DNA of 64,000 bases from Erwinia phyllosphaerae (GCF_019132875.1 NZ_JAHSPF010000002.1:434001-498000); one strand, 5' to 3'; counted from the first letter of the stretch, positions 10,336 to 18,773 are shown. The notes: generated by a model not told the origin, from the letters alone. Translations and numbers: made by a program.

Positions 10336-11622
10336 ATGAAAAAAATGACTAAGTTTGGCCTTGCCAGCTTCTGCCTGTTACCTTCGCTTGCGATGGCGGC
10401 GACCCCGGCCGTGGCGGATAAAGCGGATAACGCCTTTATGATGATTTGCACCGCTCTGGTGCTGTTTATGACGCTACCCGGCATCGCGCTTTTTTACGGC
10501 GGATTAATCCGTGCTAAAAACGTTCTCTCTATGCTGACCCAGGTTTCGGTGACTTTTGCGATGGTTTGCGTCCTCTGGATGCTATACGGCTACTCGCTGG
10601 CATTCAGTGCAGGTAACGCCTTTTTTGGCGATTTCAGCATGGCGATGTTAAAAAATATTCAGCTAACCGCGCTGGTCGGCACGTTTTATCAATATATCCA
10701 CGTTTCTTTCCAGGCTTCTTTTGCCTGTATCACCGTGGGGCTTATCGTCGGCGCGCTTGCTGAACGTATTCGCTTCTCGGCGGTACTGATTTTTGTGGCA
10801 ATCTGGGTCACTTTTTCTTACCTGCCGATTGCCCACATGGTCTGGTCTGGCGGTCTGCTGGCGCAGGATGGCGCGCTGGACTTCGCGGGCGGAACGGTTG
10901 TGCACATCAACGCGGCCGTTGCCGGTCTGGTGGGCGCTTACATGATCGGCAAGCGTGCCGGTTTCGGCAAAGAAGCTTTTAAACCACATAACCTGCCTAT
11001 GGTCTTTACCGGTACGGCAATCCTGTATGTGGGCTGGTTTGGCTTTAACGCTGGTTCAGCAAGCGCAGCAAACGAAATTGCGGCGCTGGCCTTTTTAAAT
11101 ACCGTTATGGCGACGGCTGGTGCGATGCTCAGCTGGACCTTCGGCGAGTGGGCGCTGCGCGGCAAGCCTTCGCTGCTGGGCGTTTGCTCCGGCGCTATTG
11201 CAGGTCTGGTTGCTATCACTCCGGCCTGCGGCTACGTTGGCGTAGGCGGCGCGCTGGTAATTGGTCTTATTGGCGGCCTGGCAGGATTGTGGGGCGTGAC
11301 GGTACTGAAAAAATGGCTGCGCGTTGATGACCCTTGTGATGTATTCGGCGTGCACGGCGTCTGCGGTATTGTTGGCTGTATTCTTACCGGTATCTTTGCT
11401 TCCTCTTCGCTGGGCGGCGTCGGCTACGCTTCTGGCGTCACCATGGGGCATCAGGTTTGGGTACAGCTTTACAGCGTAGGCATCACCATTGTCTGGACTG
11501 GCGTCGTTGCTTTTGTCGGCTTTAAAGTAGCAGATATGACGGTAGGACTGCGCGTTCCGGAAGATCACGAGCGCGAGGGACTGGACGTTAACAGCCACGG
11601 CGAGAACGCCTATAACCAGTAA
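10336..11622 (+). CDS. amtB: Ammonium channel AmtB
   Basis: AmtB is a trimeric inner-membrane ammonia/ammonium channel. The 428-aa precursor has a cleavable signal peptide of about 22 residues (cut after AMA), as in E. coli AmtB, then eleven membrane helices (first one TALVLFMTLPGIALFYGGL). The pore histidines lie in the family segments AHMVWSGGLL and VFGVHGVCG. The cytoplasmic tail is short, ending GENAYNQ. Coupling to glnK places channel activity under direct PII control. A strong bidirectional terminator separates it from the convergent tesB. Confidence 0.97.
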   Translation: MKKMTKFGLASFCLLPSLAMAATPAVADKADNAFMMICTALVLFMTLPGIALFYGGLIRAKNVLSMLTQVSVTFAMVCVLWMLYGYSLAFSAGNAFFGDFSMAMLKNIQLTALVGTFYQYIHVSFQASFACITVGLIVGALAERIRFSAVLIFVAIWVTFSYLPIAHMVWSGGLLAQDGALDFAGGTVVHINAAVAGLVGAYMIGKRAGFGKEAFKPHNLPMVFTGTAILYVGWFGFNAGSASAANEIAALAFLNTVMATAGAMLSWTFGEWALRGKPSLLGVCSGAIAGLVAITPACGYVGVGGALVIGLIGGLAGLWGVTVLKKWLRVDDPCDVFGVHGVCGIVGCILTGIFASSSLGGVGYASGVTMGHQVWVQLYSVGITIVWTGVVAFVGFKVADMTVGLRVPEDHEREGLDVNSHGENAYNQ

Positions 11623-11627
11623 CAGGC

Positions 11628-11655
11628 AAACGGCTCCGTTCAGGAGCCGTTTCTT
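11628..11655. terminator. Bidirectional terminator between amtB and tesB
   Basis: The 10-bp stem AAACGGCTCC (11628-11637) pairs with GGAGCCGTTT (11643-11652). A-rich and T-rich flanks let it serve both convergent genes. Confidence 0.87.
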
Positions 11656-11662
11656 TATGCCG

Positions 11663-12523
11663 CTACTGACGTAATCGTATAACGCCTTCCTGCACCGTAG
11701 ACGCTACCAGCACGCCTTCCTGAGTATAAAACTCTCCGCGCACAAAACCTCTGGCACTGGATGCAGAAGTACTTTCCACGCTGTACAGCAACCACTGGTT
11801 CAGATCAAAAGGGCGGTGGAACCACATTGAATGATCGATAGTGGCAACCTGCATGCCAGGCTCCAGAAAACCTTTACCGTGCGGCTGTAACGCAACGGGT
11901 AAGAAGTTGAAATCGGAAGCGTAGCCCAGCAGATACTGATGAATACGTTTATCATCCGGCATTGGACCGTTAGCGCGGATCCAGAGGTGGCGCGCCGGTT
12001 CATCAACGTGCCCCTTCAGCGGATTGTGAAACTTAACCGGACGGATTTCGAAAGGTTTTTCCGACAGAAACTTTTCTCGCGCTTTTTCAGGAATAAAGTG
12101 TGAAAGCTGTTTAGCAATTTCACCTTCTGCCGGCAGGTTATCCGGCCCTGCGACCTGCGGCATTGGCTTTTGATGTTCAAAGCCGCTCTCAGGAGCCTGG
12201 AAAGAGGCCGTCATATAGAAAATAGGGTGACCGTTTTGTATCGCGCTGACTCGGCGTGCGCTAAAACTCTGGCCATCACGGAGCGTTTCTACATCATAAA
12301 TAATGGCTTTCTGGCTGTCGCCAGGCCGTAAAAAATAGCTGTGGAAAGAGTGAATGATGCGTTCAGCGGGAACGGTCTGCTTGGCGGCGTAGAGTGCCTG
12401 GCCAACAACCTGACCGCCAAATACCTGGCGCAGGCCCAGGTCTTCACTCTGACCGCGAAACAAACCTTCTTCCAGTTTTTCCAGATTCAATAAATTTAAC
12501 AGGTCATGTAGTGCCTGACTCAT
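11663..12523 (-). CDS. tesB: Acyl-CoA thioesterase II TesB
   Basis: TesB hydrolyses a wide range of acyl-CoAs and is built of two fused hot-dog domains; 286 aa here, as in E. coli. The family stretch [18 protein letters not shown] is near the N-terminus. The second hot-dog domain holds [11 protein letters not shown], with the catalytic Asp. The start at [12 protein letters not shown] is chosen from the E. coli N-terminus; twenty upstream in-frame codons have no counterpart. It is divergent from ybaY. Confidence 0.96.
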   Translation of the reverse strand: MSQALHDLLNLLNLEKLEEGLFRGQSEDLGLRQVFGGQVVGQALYAAKQTVPAERIIHSFHSYFLRPGDSQKAIIYDVETLRDGQSFSARRVSAIQNGHPIFYMTASFQAPESGFEHQKPMPQVAGPDNLPAEGEIAKQLSHFIPEKAREKFLSEKPFEIRPVKFHNPLKGHVDEPARHLWIRANGPMPDDKRIHQYLLGYASDFNFLPVALQPHGKGFLEPGMQVATIDHSMWFHRPFDLNQWLLYSVESTSASSARGFVRGEFYTQEGVLVASTVQEGVIRLRQ

Positions 12524-12740
12524 TGCGGCTTCCTCAGTGAACGAACTTATTTCAGTTTGCGAAACCAGGTACGCTGTCGTCAACGTTCCGGCAAAATATT
12601 CTGCCCCTTTAATGACTTGTTATCCTGCCCGGAGGCGAAAATCGCTAATCTGTGCCAGACTTAGGGCTTACGAGACAGCTTTTCTCTGTCTCTTTCGGTT
12701 AAGTCATCACTTTGGCATTGATCATAAGGAGAATAAATCA

Positions 12741-13298
12741 ATGAAATTTTGGCCTGTACTGACCGGCGCCGCTCTGGCGGTTGCGCTTTCCGGATGTGCT
12801 GATAAAGGTAGAGATGTGCCAACAGCAACGCTGGCTTCAAAAGTAGCGGGGGAATCCACCACGCTTCGTCAGCCGAACGTCAGCGGATCTGTTTATATTC
12901 GTCAGAAAATTATGCTGCCGCCAAAAGCCTCGTTAACCGTAACGCTCTCCGATGCTTCCGTGGCTAACGCGCCGTCTAAAGTTATTTCCCAACGCGTGGT
13001 ATTGACCGACGGCAAACAGGCACCTTTCAGGTTTATCCTGCCGTTTAATCCAGCCGATATCCAGCCAAACGCCCGCATTCTGCTGAGTGCTGCCGTAGTG
13101 GTGGATGGCAAAGTGGTTATGAATACCGAATCGGTTAAAACCGTTATTACTGACGGAGGAACAAAGCAGGACCTGACGCTGGTTCCTGTGGTTTCAACGC
13201 CGTTGCCAACGTTGCCAGGCCCGGCAACGACGCTGCCTTCGACTTCACCTACCCAGGTTAGTCCGTCGTCATCGGTTCCTGCGCCAACTTCGCTGTAA
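12741..13298 (+). CDS. ybaY: YbaY-family lipoprotein
   Basis: This is a 185-aa predicted lipoprotein of the YbaY family (DUF3823/type III-secretion-pilotin-like fold). The signal sequence ends in lipobox LSGC with Cys19. The body contains the family block NVSGSVYIRQKIMLPP and FNPADIQPNARILLSAA. The C-terminus is Pro/Thr/Ser-rich (PSTSPTQVSPSSS), much like the E. coli tail. The start at 12741 follows AAGGAG at 12726-12731; the open frame extends 68 codons upstream without homology. In E. coli it is a stress-induced lipoprotein of unknown function. Confidence 0.93.
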   Translation: MKFWPVLTGAALAVALSGCADKGRDVPTATLASKVAGESTTLRQPNVSGSVYIRQKIMLPPKASLTVTLSDASVANAPSKVISQRVVLTDGKQAPFRFILPFNPADIQPNARILLSAAVVVDGKVVMNTESVKTVITDGGTKQDLTLVPVVSTPLPTLPGPATTLPSTSPTQVSPSSSVPAPTSL

Positions 13299-13307
13299 TC
13301 GTTGCTT

Positions 13308-13330
13308 ACCGCCCCTGCCGGGGCGGTTTA
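13308..13330. terminator. Terminator shared by ybaY and atl
   Basis: ACCGCCCC (13308-13315) pairs with GGGGCGGT (13320-13327) across a 4-base loop, followed by TTTA. It sits between convergent genes and overlaps the atl stop. Confidence 0.8.
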
Positions 13331-13639
13331 TCCCTGCCAGCGATAGCGTTCAAGCGCGATTTTTCCGCTGCTGTCGACCTCGACGCCCTCAGCCAGCAGA
13401 GCATTACGCTGTCGATCCAGATCGCTACCTTTTAGCGAGATTTCACCAGAACGATTAATTACCCGATGCCAGGGTAGACGGCTTCCTGCGGGCAATCTTT
13501 TTAGCACGCCGCCAACCTGACGCGCCGCACGTGGTGATCCTGCAAGGCGAGCCACATCGCCATAGGTAGTTACTTTCCCGGTGGGGATAGCGGCCACAAT
13601 CTGCCAGATCCGCTGTTGAAAGGTATCTTGTTCAGTCAC
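13328..13639 (-). CDS. atl: Alkyltransferase-like protein Atl (YbaZ)
   Basis: Atl binds O6-alkylguanine in DNA and hands the lesion to nucleotide excision repair. It has the methyltransferase C-terminal fold, but the reactive PCHR cysteine is replaced: PWHR is visible here. The product is 103 aa with conserved TTYGDVARLAGSPRAARQVGGVL. The GTG at 13639 is preferred because a perfect AAGGAG precedes it; an ATG seven codons upstream is the alternative, and the open frame runs further back without homology. Confidence 0.92.
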   Translation of the reverse strand: MTEQDTFQQRIWQIVAAIPTGKVTTYGDVARLAGSPRAARQVGGVLKRLPAGSRLPWHRVINRSGEISLKGSDLDRQRNALLAEGVEVDSSGKIALERYRWQG

Positions 13640-13779
13640 GAGTGCTCCTTTGCCTGCCATACAGTAGCCCGAAGCAGCCGGAAGCGGAAATGAATGCCTG
13701 CAAAAAGTGCAGTAAAAAGGGAGCGGGGCGGTAAAAAAACGGGTTTTGTGCAAGAAAACAACGGTCGTCCGCCCTGGGG

Positions 13780-13808
13780 TTGCAATTGCCGGGGGGTTCA
13801 TTGATAAT
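13780..13808 (+). promoter_or_regulatory. Promoter of ffs
   Basis: TTGCAA (13780-13785) and GATAAT (13803-13808) are spaced by 17 bp. A GC-rich stretch follows the -10, typical of stringently controlled stable-RNA promoters. The start near 13815 would give a 5' leader of about 24 nt on the 4.5S precursor, the same as in E. coli, for RNase P to remove. Confidence 0.8.
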
Positions 13809-13838
13809 GCCCTCGCTCCATAACATGGAGCCGTCAAT

Positions 13839-13952
13839 GGGGGCCCGGTTGGTTCTCCCGCAACGCTAACTTGTGAACTCGGTCAGATCCGGAAGGAAGC
13901 AGCCGCAGCAGGTGACGCGTGTGCCGGGATGTAGCTGGCAGGGCCCCCACCC
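13839..13952 (+). ncRNA. ffs: 4.5S RNA of the signal recognition particle
   Basis: This 114-nt RNA folds into one long hairpin and binds Ffh to target membrane proteins. The ends GGGGGCCCGG and GCAGGGCCCCCACCC pair. The apical region has the conserved SRP tetraloop stem GGTCAGATCCGGAAGGAAGC AGCC. The sequence differs from E. coli ffs only at scattered positions, mostly in the distal helix. It lies between atl and hha, as in E. coli. Confidence 0.97.
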
Positions 13953-13988
13953 AATTCTTCCCGTGAATCCCCTGCCGCTCTCATTAAA

Positions 13989-14207
13989 TTAACGTACGAA
14001 CTTCCAGACAGAAACCGGTACTTTATCGTAAAGCTTATTCATCGTCAGCTCAGCCAGGCGATGGTCAGCAGCAGAATAAAAGACCGCCAGTTCATTATCA
14101 GATAATTCGTATTTATTTTTTTCGATAACGCGTTCGAGCGTGTCAATTGAACGGCATCGTCTTAAACGCATCAGATAATCAGTTTTAGTCAGAAGTTTAT
14201 CTGTCAT
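13989..14207 (-). CDS. hha: Haemolysin expression-modulating protein Hha
   Basis: Hha is a 72-aa nucleoid-associated partner of H-NS that helps silence horizontally acquired and thermoregulated genes. The core [21 protein letters not shown] and [13 protein letters not shown] are nearly identical to E. coli. The start is set at [11 protein letters not shown] by alignment; a 22-codon in-frame extension is not conserved. It lies 28 bp after tomB in the same direction, the usual tomB-hha toxin-antitoxin-like pair affecting biofilm. Confidence 0.97.
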   Translation of the reverse strand: MTDKLLTKTDYLMRLRRCRSIDTLERVIEKNKYELSDNELAVFYSAADHRLAELTMNKLYDKVPVSVWKFVR

Positions 14208-14235
14208 TATTAAACCATTGAGAAAATAAAAGTTA

Positions 14236-14616
14236 CTAAAATGAATGGCTTGCTTGTGCGGTGACAACAGCACATTCCTCTATGAAAACATTGAAGAGCC
14301 GTTTGGCTGATTTTTGCCAGCGATGAAGATCCTGAACGTTAATGCCGTAATTACTAAAAAGCATGAACGTATCATCCAGATATTCATCAATCTGGCTAAT
14401 CAGGTCGCTATCTTCAATATGCTTGATTTTGTAATTCATGGTAAAAGCAGCAATATGCTCGATAAGGTCATTGAGCTGCAGGTTAATTGCTGAAGTAGGA
14501 TCGTTGACCCAGCCGTGGTGGCTGTCACCTAACGTGGCCAGACTTTCATCATACAGGTTTTCACACAAAAATTTCAGCTGGGCAATATCATGCCTTTTCG
14601 GTGAGTATTCGTCCAT
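14236..14616 (-). CDS. tomB: Hha toxicity modulator TomB (YbaJ)
   Basis: This is a 126-aa acidic partner that counteracts Hha toxicity and influences conjugation, motility and biofilm in E. coli. The N-terminus [19 protein letters not shown] and the middle [22 protein letters not shown] are diagnostic. The last 20 residues diverge from E. coli. An in-frame ATG 13 codons upstream is not conserved. It is the first gene of the tomB-hha unit. Confidence 0.96.
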   Translation of the reverse strand: MDEYSPKRHDIAQLKFLCENLYDESLATLGDSHHGWVNDPTSAINLQLNDLIEHIAAFTMNYKIKHIEDSDLISQIDEYLDDTFMLFSNYGINVQDLHRWQKSAKRLFNVFIEECAVVTAQASHSF

Positions 14617-14760
14617 CTTTTTCCCCTCCATAGCGAGTGAAAAATGGTATGTCACGGGCTTTCCAGCCGTGACGAGCCAGGAAGTGATGCTGAATTTCGT
14701 TCAGACAGTATAAATAAAGACGATCCTTTTAAGCGCTATATTTAATGCTATTACTTAAAA

Positions 14761-15114
14761 CTAGAGTTCATCGGCAGCGGTTGCTTGTTCAGTGTCGATA
14801 AAGTCAAAAATTAATGCACCATGTTGATGCACAAAATTTACCGACTGGACGGTTGTTTCATCCGCATCTATATCCAGACAGGCATTAAAGACGTTCCAGC
14901 GAAAGCTATAAGTCATCTTGTAGCCTGACTCACTCATTTGTTCAACAGAAATAATTTTTAAAGTTTCGGGAACATATCGCGCATTTTGTGAATACCATAA
15001 CAGAGAGCCGGTTAGCTCATCTTCTATTTCAGGCAGGCTCTGCTGAATAATAGCAATCAGCTCGCTGCTGTTTGCTGCATTAACGGCAGAAGAGACGGTA
15101 ATACTTTTGCGCAT
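14761..15114 (-). CDS. Small acidic protein of unknown function
   Basis: A 117-aa soluble protein with no signal peptide or membrane segment. I do not recognise a family. It has an N-terminal helical part (NAANSSELIAIIQQSLPEI) and a likely strand-rich core (YKMTYSFRWNVFNACLDID, then VNFVHQHGALIFDFID). The tail is acidic. One Cys is visible. The start at MRKSITVSS has an AGTGGAGAA-type ribosome-binding site. It occupies the slot between tomB and the zinc cluster where E. coli has nothing, in a locally AT-rich stretch. Expression is plausible because start, length and codon use look normal, but no function can be assigned. Confidence 0.6.
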   Translation of the reverse strand: MRKSITVSSAVNAANSSELIAIIQQSLPEIEDELTGSLLWYSQNARYVPETLKIISVEQMSESGYKMTYSFRWNVFNACLDIDADETTVQSVNFVHQHGALIFDFIDTEQATAADEL

Positions 15115-15373
15115 TTTTTCTCCACTGGGTTAATAATTACTTATAAAGATCATCGGCACTAATAGAGAAATAATCAAGGTGCTGAAAATGATAAATAACT
15201 ATCTTAATGATTTATCAGTTAATTATTTTAGTAGAGAAAACCTTTTTCTGCGACAGTAAAACCCTTTTAAGTTGAATTATTTTTATATAACACCTTATCG
15301 CTTCGTTAAGTCCCTTCTGAAATAATCCGATACATTTTTATCCTGCGCCGCTTCAGCAGACGTCATATGCTAG

Positions 15374-15393
15374 TGTTATGTTATAACATAATA
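15374..15393. promoter_or_regulatory. Zur-type operator upstream of the zinc importer
   Basis: The perfect 16-bp palindrome TTATGTTATAACATAA (15376-15391) resembles Zur boxes (core GTTATA-TATAAC). A near-identical element stands before the zinc-free L31 gene at 18505, which supports Zur control of both units. The half TAACATAAT may also serve as the promoter -10 region. Confidence 0.75.
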
Positions 15394-15405
15394 GATATCA
15401 CGCTT

Positions 15406-15528
15406 ATGGCTTTTCCGCATTTTACCCCACGGCATACGCTGTTTACTCACTCGGCCAGTGCCCGTCTTCTGTTAGCGACAGTGGCCACGCTTTTGCTCTG
15501 CGCCTCTACTTATTGGGCGATATCCTGA
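15406..15528 (+). CDS. Possible 40-aa membrane peptide coupled to the zinc importer
   Basis: An ATG at 15406 opens a 40-codon frame, MAFPHFTPRHTLFTHS... It ends in one hydrophobic span (RLLLATVATLLLCASTYWAI) and a TGA whose last base is the A of the next gene's ATG (TGATG at 15526-15530). The His-containing N-terminus and position between a Zur box and a zinc ABC ATPase suggest a small metal-related or leader peptide. No clear ribosome-binding site precedes it, and the likely start of transcription is only a few bases upstream. It could be leaderless or simply not translated. Confidence 0.4.
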   Translation: MAFPHFTPRHTLFTHSASARLLLATVATLLLCASTYWAIS

Positions 15529-16196
15529 TGATAAATATGGTTAATTTAGAGGCGGGTTATCAGGGGCGCGCCGTCACCCCCTTATTGAATGGCGTTTTCC
15601 ACCAGGGTTCGATGACCGCTTTGGTTGGCGCTAACGGCTGCGGCAAATCTACGTTTCTCAAAACGCTGGCCGGGCTGCTTCCGCCCGTAGCAGGCCATAT
15701 TACGCCAGCCCGCTCGCAGCTGGATATGGCCTGGCTTCCGCAACAGTCGGAAATTGAAAAAAACTTTCCGCTTAGCGTCTTTGATCTGGTAGCCATGGGC
15801 TGCTGGCGCCAGTGCGGCTGGTTCGGCGGGATCACCCGTCAGATGAGGCAGAAAATCATAGCGGCGCTGCATCAGGTCAATATGCAGGATTTCGCCACAG
15901 CGCAGCCTGCCACGCTTTCCGGCGGCCAGCTTCAGCGCGTGTTGTTTGCCAGATTGCTGGTACAGGATGCTTCGCTTTTGCTGTTGGACGAGCCTTTTAC
16001 CGGCATCGATACCGCGACCACCGAACTTCTGCTTGCGCTACTGACTGCAAGACACCGGGCAGGCTGCACCATGATTGTGGTGCTACACGATAAGACTATG
16101 GTCGAGCGGTTTTTCCCACAAACGCTGCGATTCACTACAGATTGTGCCGAATGGTCAGAAAATAATCCTCAGATAATGAAGCGGGAGTCAGCATGA
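15528..16196 (+). CDS. Zinc ABC transporter ATP-binding protein (AztA/ZnuC-like)
   Basis: This is the ATPase of a metal ABC importer, 222 aa from the ATG at 15528. Walker A is GANGCGKST, the signature LSGGQLQR, and Walker B SLLLLDEPF; HDK follows as H-loop. The segment LPQQSEIEKNFPLSVFDLVA resembles AztA-type zinc ATPases more than ZnuC, but this is from memory. The three genes overlap by ATGA junctions, so ATPase, permease and binding protein are one operon. The Zur-like box upstream and zinc-free ribosomal genes downstream point to zinc rather than manganese. An upstream TTG (15513) in the same frame is a weaker start choice. Confidence 0.88.
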   Translation: MINMVNLEAGYQGRAVTPLLNGVFHQGSMTALVGANGCGKSTFLKTLAGLLPPVAGHITPARSQLDMAWLPQQSEIEKNFPLSVFDLVAMGCWRQCGWFGGITRQMRQKIIAALHQVNMQDFATAQPATLSGGQLQRVLFARLLVQDASLLLLDEPFTGIDTATTELLLALLTARHRAGCTMIVVLHDKTMVERFFPQTLRFTTDCAEWSENNPQIMKRESA

Positions 16197-17065
16197 TCCA
16201 TGCGCTTATCCATCCTTTTATTGAATTTGGTTTTATGCGCCGCGCGCTGGTGGCATGCGTAGCACTCTCGCTCAGCGCTACGCCGCTTGGCGTATTTCTT
16301 CTGTTGCGCAGGATGAGCCTGGTAGGCGATGCGCTTTCCCATGCGGTTCTGCCCGGTGCCGCCATTGGCTACCTTATTTCCGGGCTTTCGCTGGTGGCTA
16401 TGGGCGTGGGCGGCGTGATTGCTGGTTTGACCGTCGCTTTACTTTCCGGTGCGGTAAGCCGCTATACGCCGCTGCGTGAAGATGCCAGCTTTGCCGGATT
16501 TTATCTGGGATCGCTGGCGCTGGGCGTCACGCTGGTTTCGCTACGCGGCTCCAGTGTCGATCTGCTCCACGTCCTGTTTGGCTCTTTACTGGCCGTAGAT
16601 AACCCGTCAATTCTGCTGGTCAGCGCTATCTCTTCCGTGACGTTGCTGGCGCTGGCGCTGATTTATCGTCCGCTGGTTATCGATGCTTTCGATCCCACCT
16701 TTTTACGCGCGCAAAATCGCTGGACTGCGCCGCTGGTACACGGCGTTTTTTTGGTACTGGTCGTCACCAACCTGGTGGCGGGTTTCCAGGTCCTGGGCAC
16801 GCTGATGTGTGTGGGCCTGATGATGTTACCGGCAGCGGCGGCACGTTTCTGGCGTCAGGAACTGCCAGGGATGATCGCCTCTGCCATCATCCTGGCACTG
16901 ATTGCCAGCCTTAGCGGGCTTACGGCTTCTTTCTATTTAGCGTTGCCTGCTGGCCCGGCCGTGGTGCTCTGCGCCGCTATTCTGTTTTTCATCTCGATTT
17001 TAATGGGGCCGTGCGGCGGTATTCTGCGCGCGCGTCCTTTTCTTGTTGGTAAGGAGAAAGTATGA
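16193..17065 (+). CDS. Zinc ABC transporter permease (AztB/ZnuB-like)
   Basis: A 290-aa ABC-3 family permease with eight to nine predicted membrane spans. The family core LLRRMSLVGDALSHAVLPG near residues 37-55 contains the SHAVLPG element found in ZnuB, SitC and AztB proteins. The start overlaps the ATPase stop (ATGA at 16193-16196), and its own stop overlaps the next start in the same way, so the stoichiometry is likely set by coupled translation. It forms the inner-membrane channel for the metal delivered by the binding protein. Confidence 0.9.
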   Translation: MIHALIHPFIEFGFMRRALVACVALSLSATPLGVFLLLRRMSLVGDALSHAVLPGAAIGYLISGLSLVAMGVGGVIAGLTVALLSGAVSRYTPLREDASFAGFYLGSLALGVTLVSLRGSSVDLLHVLFGSLLAVDNPSILLVSAISSVTLLALALIYRPLVIDAFDPTFLRAQNRWTAPLVHGVFLVLVVTNLVAGFQVLGTLMCVGLMMLPAAAARFWRQELPGMIASAIILALIASLSGLTASFYLALPAGPAVVLCAAILFFISILMGPCGGILRARPFLVGKEKV

Positions 17066-17940
17066 AGAAGTTACCTGTTGTACTGGCACTGGCAACGCTG
17101 TGTGCAACGCCGCTGGCAATGGCAAAGACCCTGGATACGGTAGCCAGTTTTACCGTGCTGGCTGATATCGTCAAACAGATAGGCGGCGACCGTGTGCATG
17201 TGAAAAGTCTGGTAGGGCCAAATGGCGATCCGCACAGCTTTGAGCCTACGCCGCAGGATAGCGAGGCGCTGGCAAAGGCAGATGTCGTTTTTGTCAGCGG
17301 CCTGGGTCTGGAAGGCTGGATGGATCGCCTGATTTCAGCGTCATCCTATAAAGGTGAGGTAGTAGTAGCCTCTAAAGGTATTACCACGCGTTCAATGGAA
17401 GAGGACGGTAAAAGAATTACCGATCCGCACGCCTGGAACAGCATGAAAAACGGCGAAACCTACGCGACTAACGTAATGAACGCCCTGATTGCGGCCGATC
17501 CACAGGATGCCGCTTTATTTCGCCAGCGCGGTGCGGCCTACCTGAGCCAGCTACAAAAACAGGATAAGTGGGCGGCAGACAGCTTTGCCGCGATACCGGC
17601 GGCTAAGCGGAAAGTGCTGACCAGCCACGACGCGTTCGGCTATTTTGGTCAGCGCTACGGCGTGACTTTTATGTCGCCAGTCGGCTTTTCTACCGAGTCC
17701 GAAGCCAGCGCTTCAGATGTTGCCGAACTGATTACCCAGTTAAAAAACGAGCATATCCACAGCTATTTTATTGAAAATCAGACCGATCCACGTCTGGTTA
17801 AACAGATTGCATCGGCGACAGGCGCGCAGCCGGGTGGCGAACTCTATCCAGAGGCGCTGACGGAGAAAGGCGGCGTGGCCGATACCTATATCACCGCCTT
17901 CCGCCATAACGTAACGGCCATGCTTAACAGCATGAAATAA
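17062..17940 (+). CDS. Periplasmic zinc-binding protein of the ABC importer (AztC/ZnuA-like)
   Basis: This is a cluster A-I metal-binding protein, 292 aa, with a signal peptide cleaved after AMA at about residue 21. Candidate metal ligands sit in the usual places: His in GPNGDPHSFEP, His in TDPHAW, His in LTSHDAFGYFG, and Asp in ENQTDPRL, the three-His-one-Asp set of this family. It lacks the long His-rich loop of ZnuA, so it looks closer to AztC. No aztD-like chaperone gene follows. A 10-bp hairpin lies right after the stop. Confidence 0.9.
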   Translation: MKKLPVVLALATLCATPLAMAKTLDTVASFTVLADIVKQIGGDRVHVKSLVGPNGDPHSFEPTPQDSEALAKADVVFVSGLGLEGWMDRLISASSYKGEVVVASKGITTRSMEEDGKRITDPHAWNSMKNGETYATNVMNALIAADPQDAALFRQRGAAYLSQLQKQDKWAADSFAAIPAAKRKVLTSHDAFGYFGQRYGVTFMSPVGFSTESEASASDVAELITQLKNEHIHSYFIENQTDPRLVKQIASATGAQPGGELYPEALTEKGGVADTYITAFRHNVTAMLNSMK

Positions 17941-17946
17941 TAGAAA

Positions 17947-17970
17947 AGGCGGACCATTGCTGGTCCGCCT
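17947..17970. terminator. Hairpin after the zinc importer operon
   Basis: The perfect 10-bp stem AGGCGGACCA (17947-17956) pairs with TGGTCCGCCT (17961-17970) across TTGC. The T tract is weak on the + strand; on the - strand it is followed by TTTT, so it may serve the convergent ribosomal gene pair as well. Confidence 0.65.
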
Positions 17971-18090
17971 GAGGTCTTTGATAAACGTTTCAGGCCGCGT
18001 TCAGGCCAGTAAAGAGCTGTAAAGGCTGAGCGGAACACAGACACGCCATAAATCCATCCATGGAGGCTCGTTTGGCACGTCCTGGACCTG

Positions 18091-18231
18091 CTATCGCTTT
18101 TTCTTGCCGCCCTGTACGGCCTTAAAGCGCGGATTACTTTTACAGATAACAAATACGCGCCCGTGGCGGCGCACGATTTTACAATCTTTATGGCGTTTTC
18201 TGGCAGAAGCCAGGGAGTTAAGTACCTGCAT
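18091..18231 (-). CDS. rpmJ2: Zinc-independent ribosomal protein L36 paralogue (YkgO)
   Basis: A 46-aa basic protein, [17 protein letters not shown]... ending QGGKKKR, matches YkgO, the zinc-free paralogue of L36. It has only two Cys (17 and 30) instead of the zinc-binding set of the primary L36. Under zinc starvation such paralogues replace the zinc-binding form and release zinc. It lies 9 bp downstream of rpmE2 and is co-transcribed with it behind a Zur-like box. Confidence 0.95.
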   Translation of the reverse strand: MQVLNSLASARKRHKDCKIVRRHGRVFVICKSNPRFKAVQGGKKKR

Positions 18232-18240
18232 GGACTTTCC

Positions 18241-18489
18241 TTATTTAAAAAAGCGGCCAAAACGCTGGTTAAAGCGATGTGCGCTACCTTCTTTAGCAAA
18301 CTCTTTCTGCTTGCCGGTGTAGTAAGGATGCGAGGCGGAAGAAACATCCAGTACGACGTAAGGCATGGTTTTACCATCAAGCTCAATGGTGCGATCTGTT
18401 TTGATGGTAGAGCCAACGATAAACCAGCTGTCGGCGCTGGTGTCGTGGAAAGCAACGGGACGGTAGGCCGGATGGATATCCTGTTTCAT
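18241..18489 (-). CDS. rpmE2: Zinc-independent ribosomal protein L31 paralogue (type B, YkgM)
   Basis: This is an 82-aa type-B L31 protein ([18 protein letters not shown]..., ending [12 protein letters not shown]). It lacks the CxxC zinc motifs of the primary L31. It is the first gene of a two-gene unit with the L36 paralogue. A 22-bp near-palindromic Zur-like box lies 16 bp upstream of the start codon. It is divergent in function but adjacent to the zinc importer, so the locus gathers both zinc import and zinc sparing. Confidence 0.97.
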   Translation of the reverse strand: MKQDIHPAYRPVAFHDTSADSWFIVGSTIKTDRTIELDGKTMPYVVLDVSSASHPYYTGKQKEFAKEGSAHRFNQRFGRFFK

Positions 18490-18504
18490 AAAGCACTCCA
18501 GATA

Positions 18505-18526
18505 TTGTTACGTTATAACATAACAA
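18505..18526. promoter_or_regulatory. Zur-type operator of rpmE2-rpmJ2
   Basis: TTGTTACGTTA (18505-18515) and TAACATAACAA (18516-18526) form a 22-bp palindrome with one mismatch. It shares GTTATAACATAA with the box at 15374. Confidence 0.8.
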
Positions 18527-18744
18527 CAAGTATGCTCGGCGCGTGACGAAAATGCAATGATAAAAGTTAAAGCCGTATTTACCTTGTAACGGCACGAGAC
18601 GGTTAAAAGGCAGCCTGAAAAAAGGGACAGAAGCGATAGCAGCAGGTAAGGGGACGAAACGCGACGGGATGTATACAGGAAGAAGCTGAAGCGACAGCCA
18701 TCAATACAGACAGGGGAGGGGTTAATAAACGGATGATGCAGCAG

Positions 18745-18773
18745 ATAAAAAAAGAGGCCGCGCTGGCGGCCTC
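18745..18773 (-). terminator. Rho-independent terminator of acrAB
   Basis: GAGGCCGC (18754-18761) pairs with GCGGCCTC (18766-18773). On the - strand the hairpin is followed by seven T, and it lies about 20 bp after the acrB stop. Confidence 0.9.
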
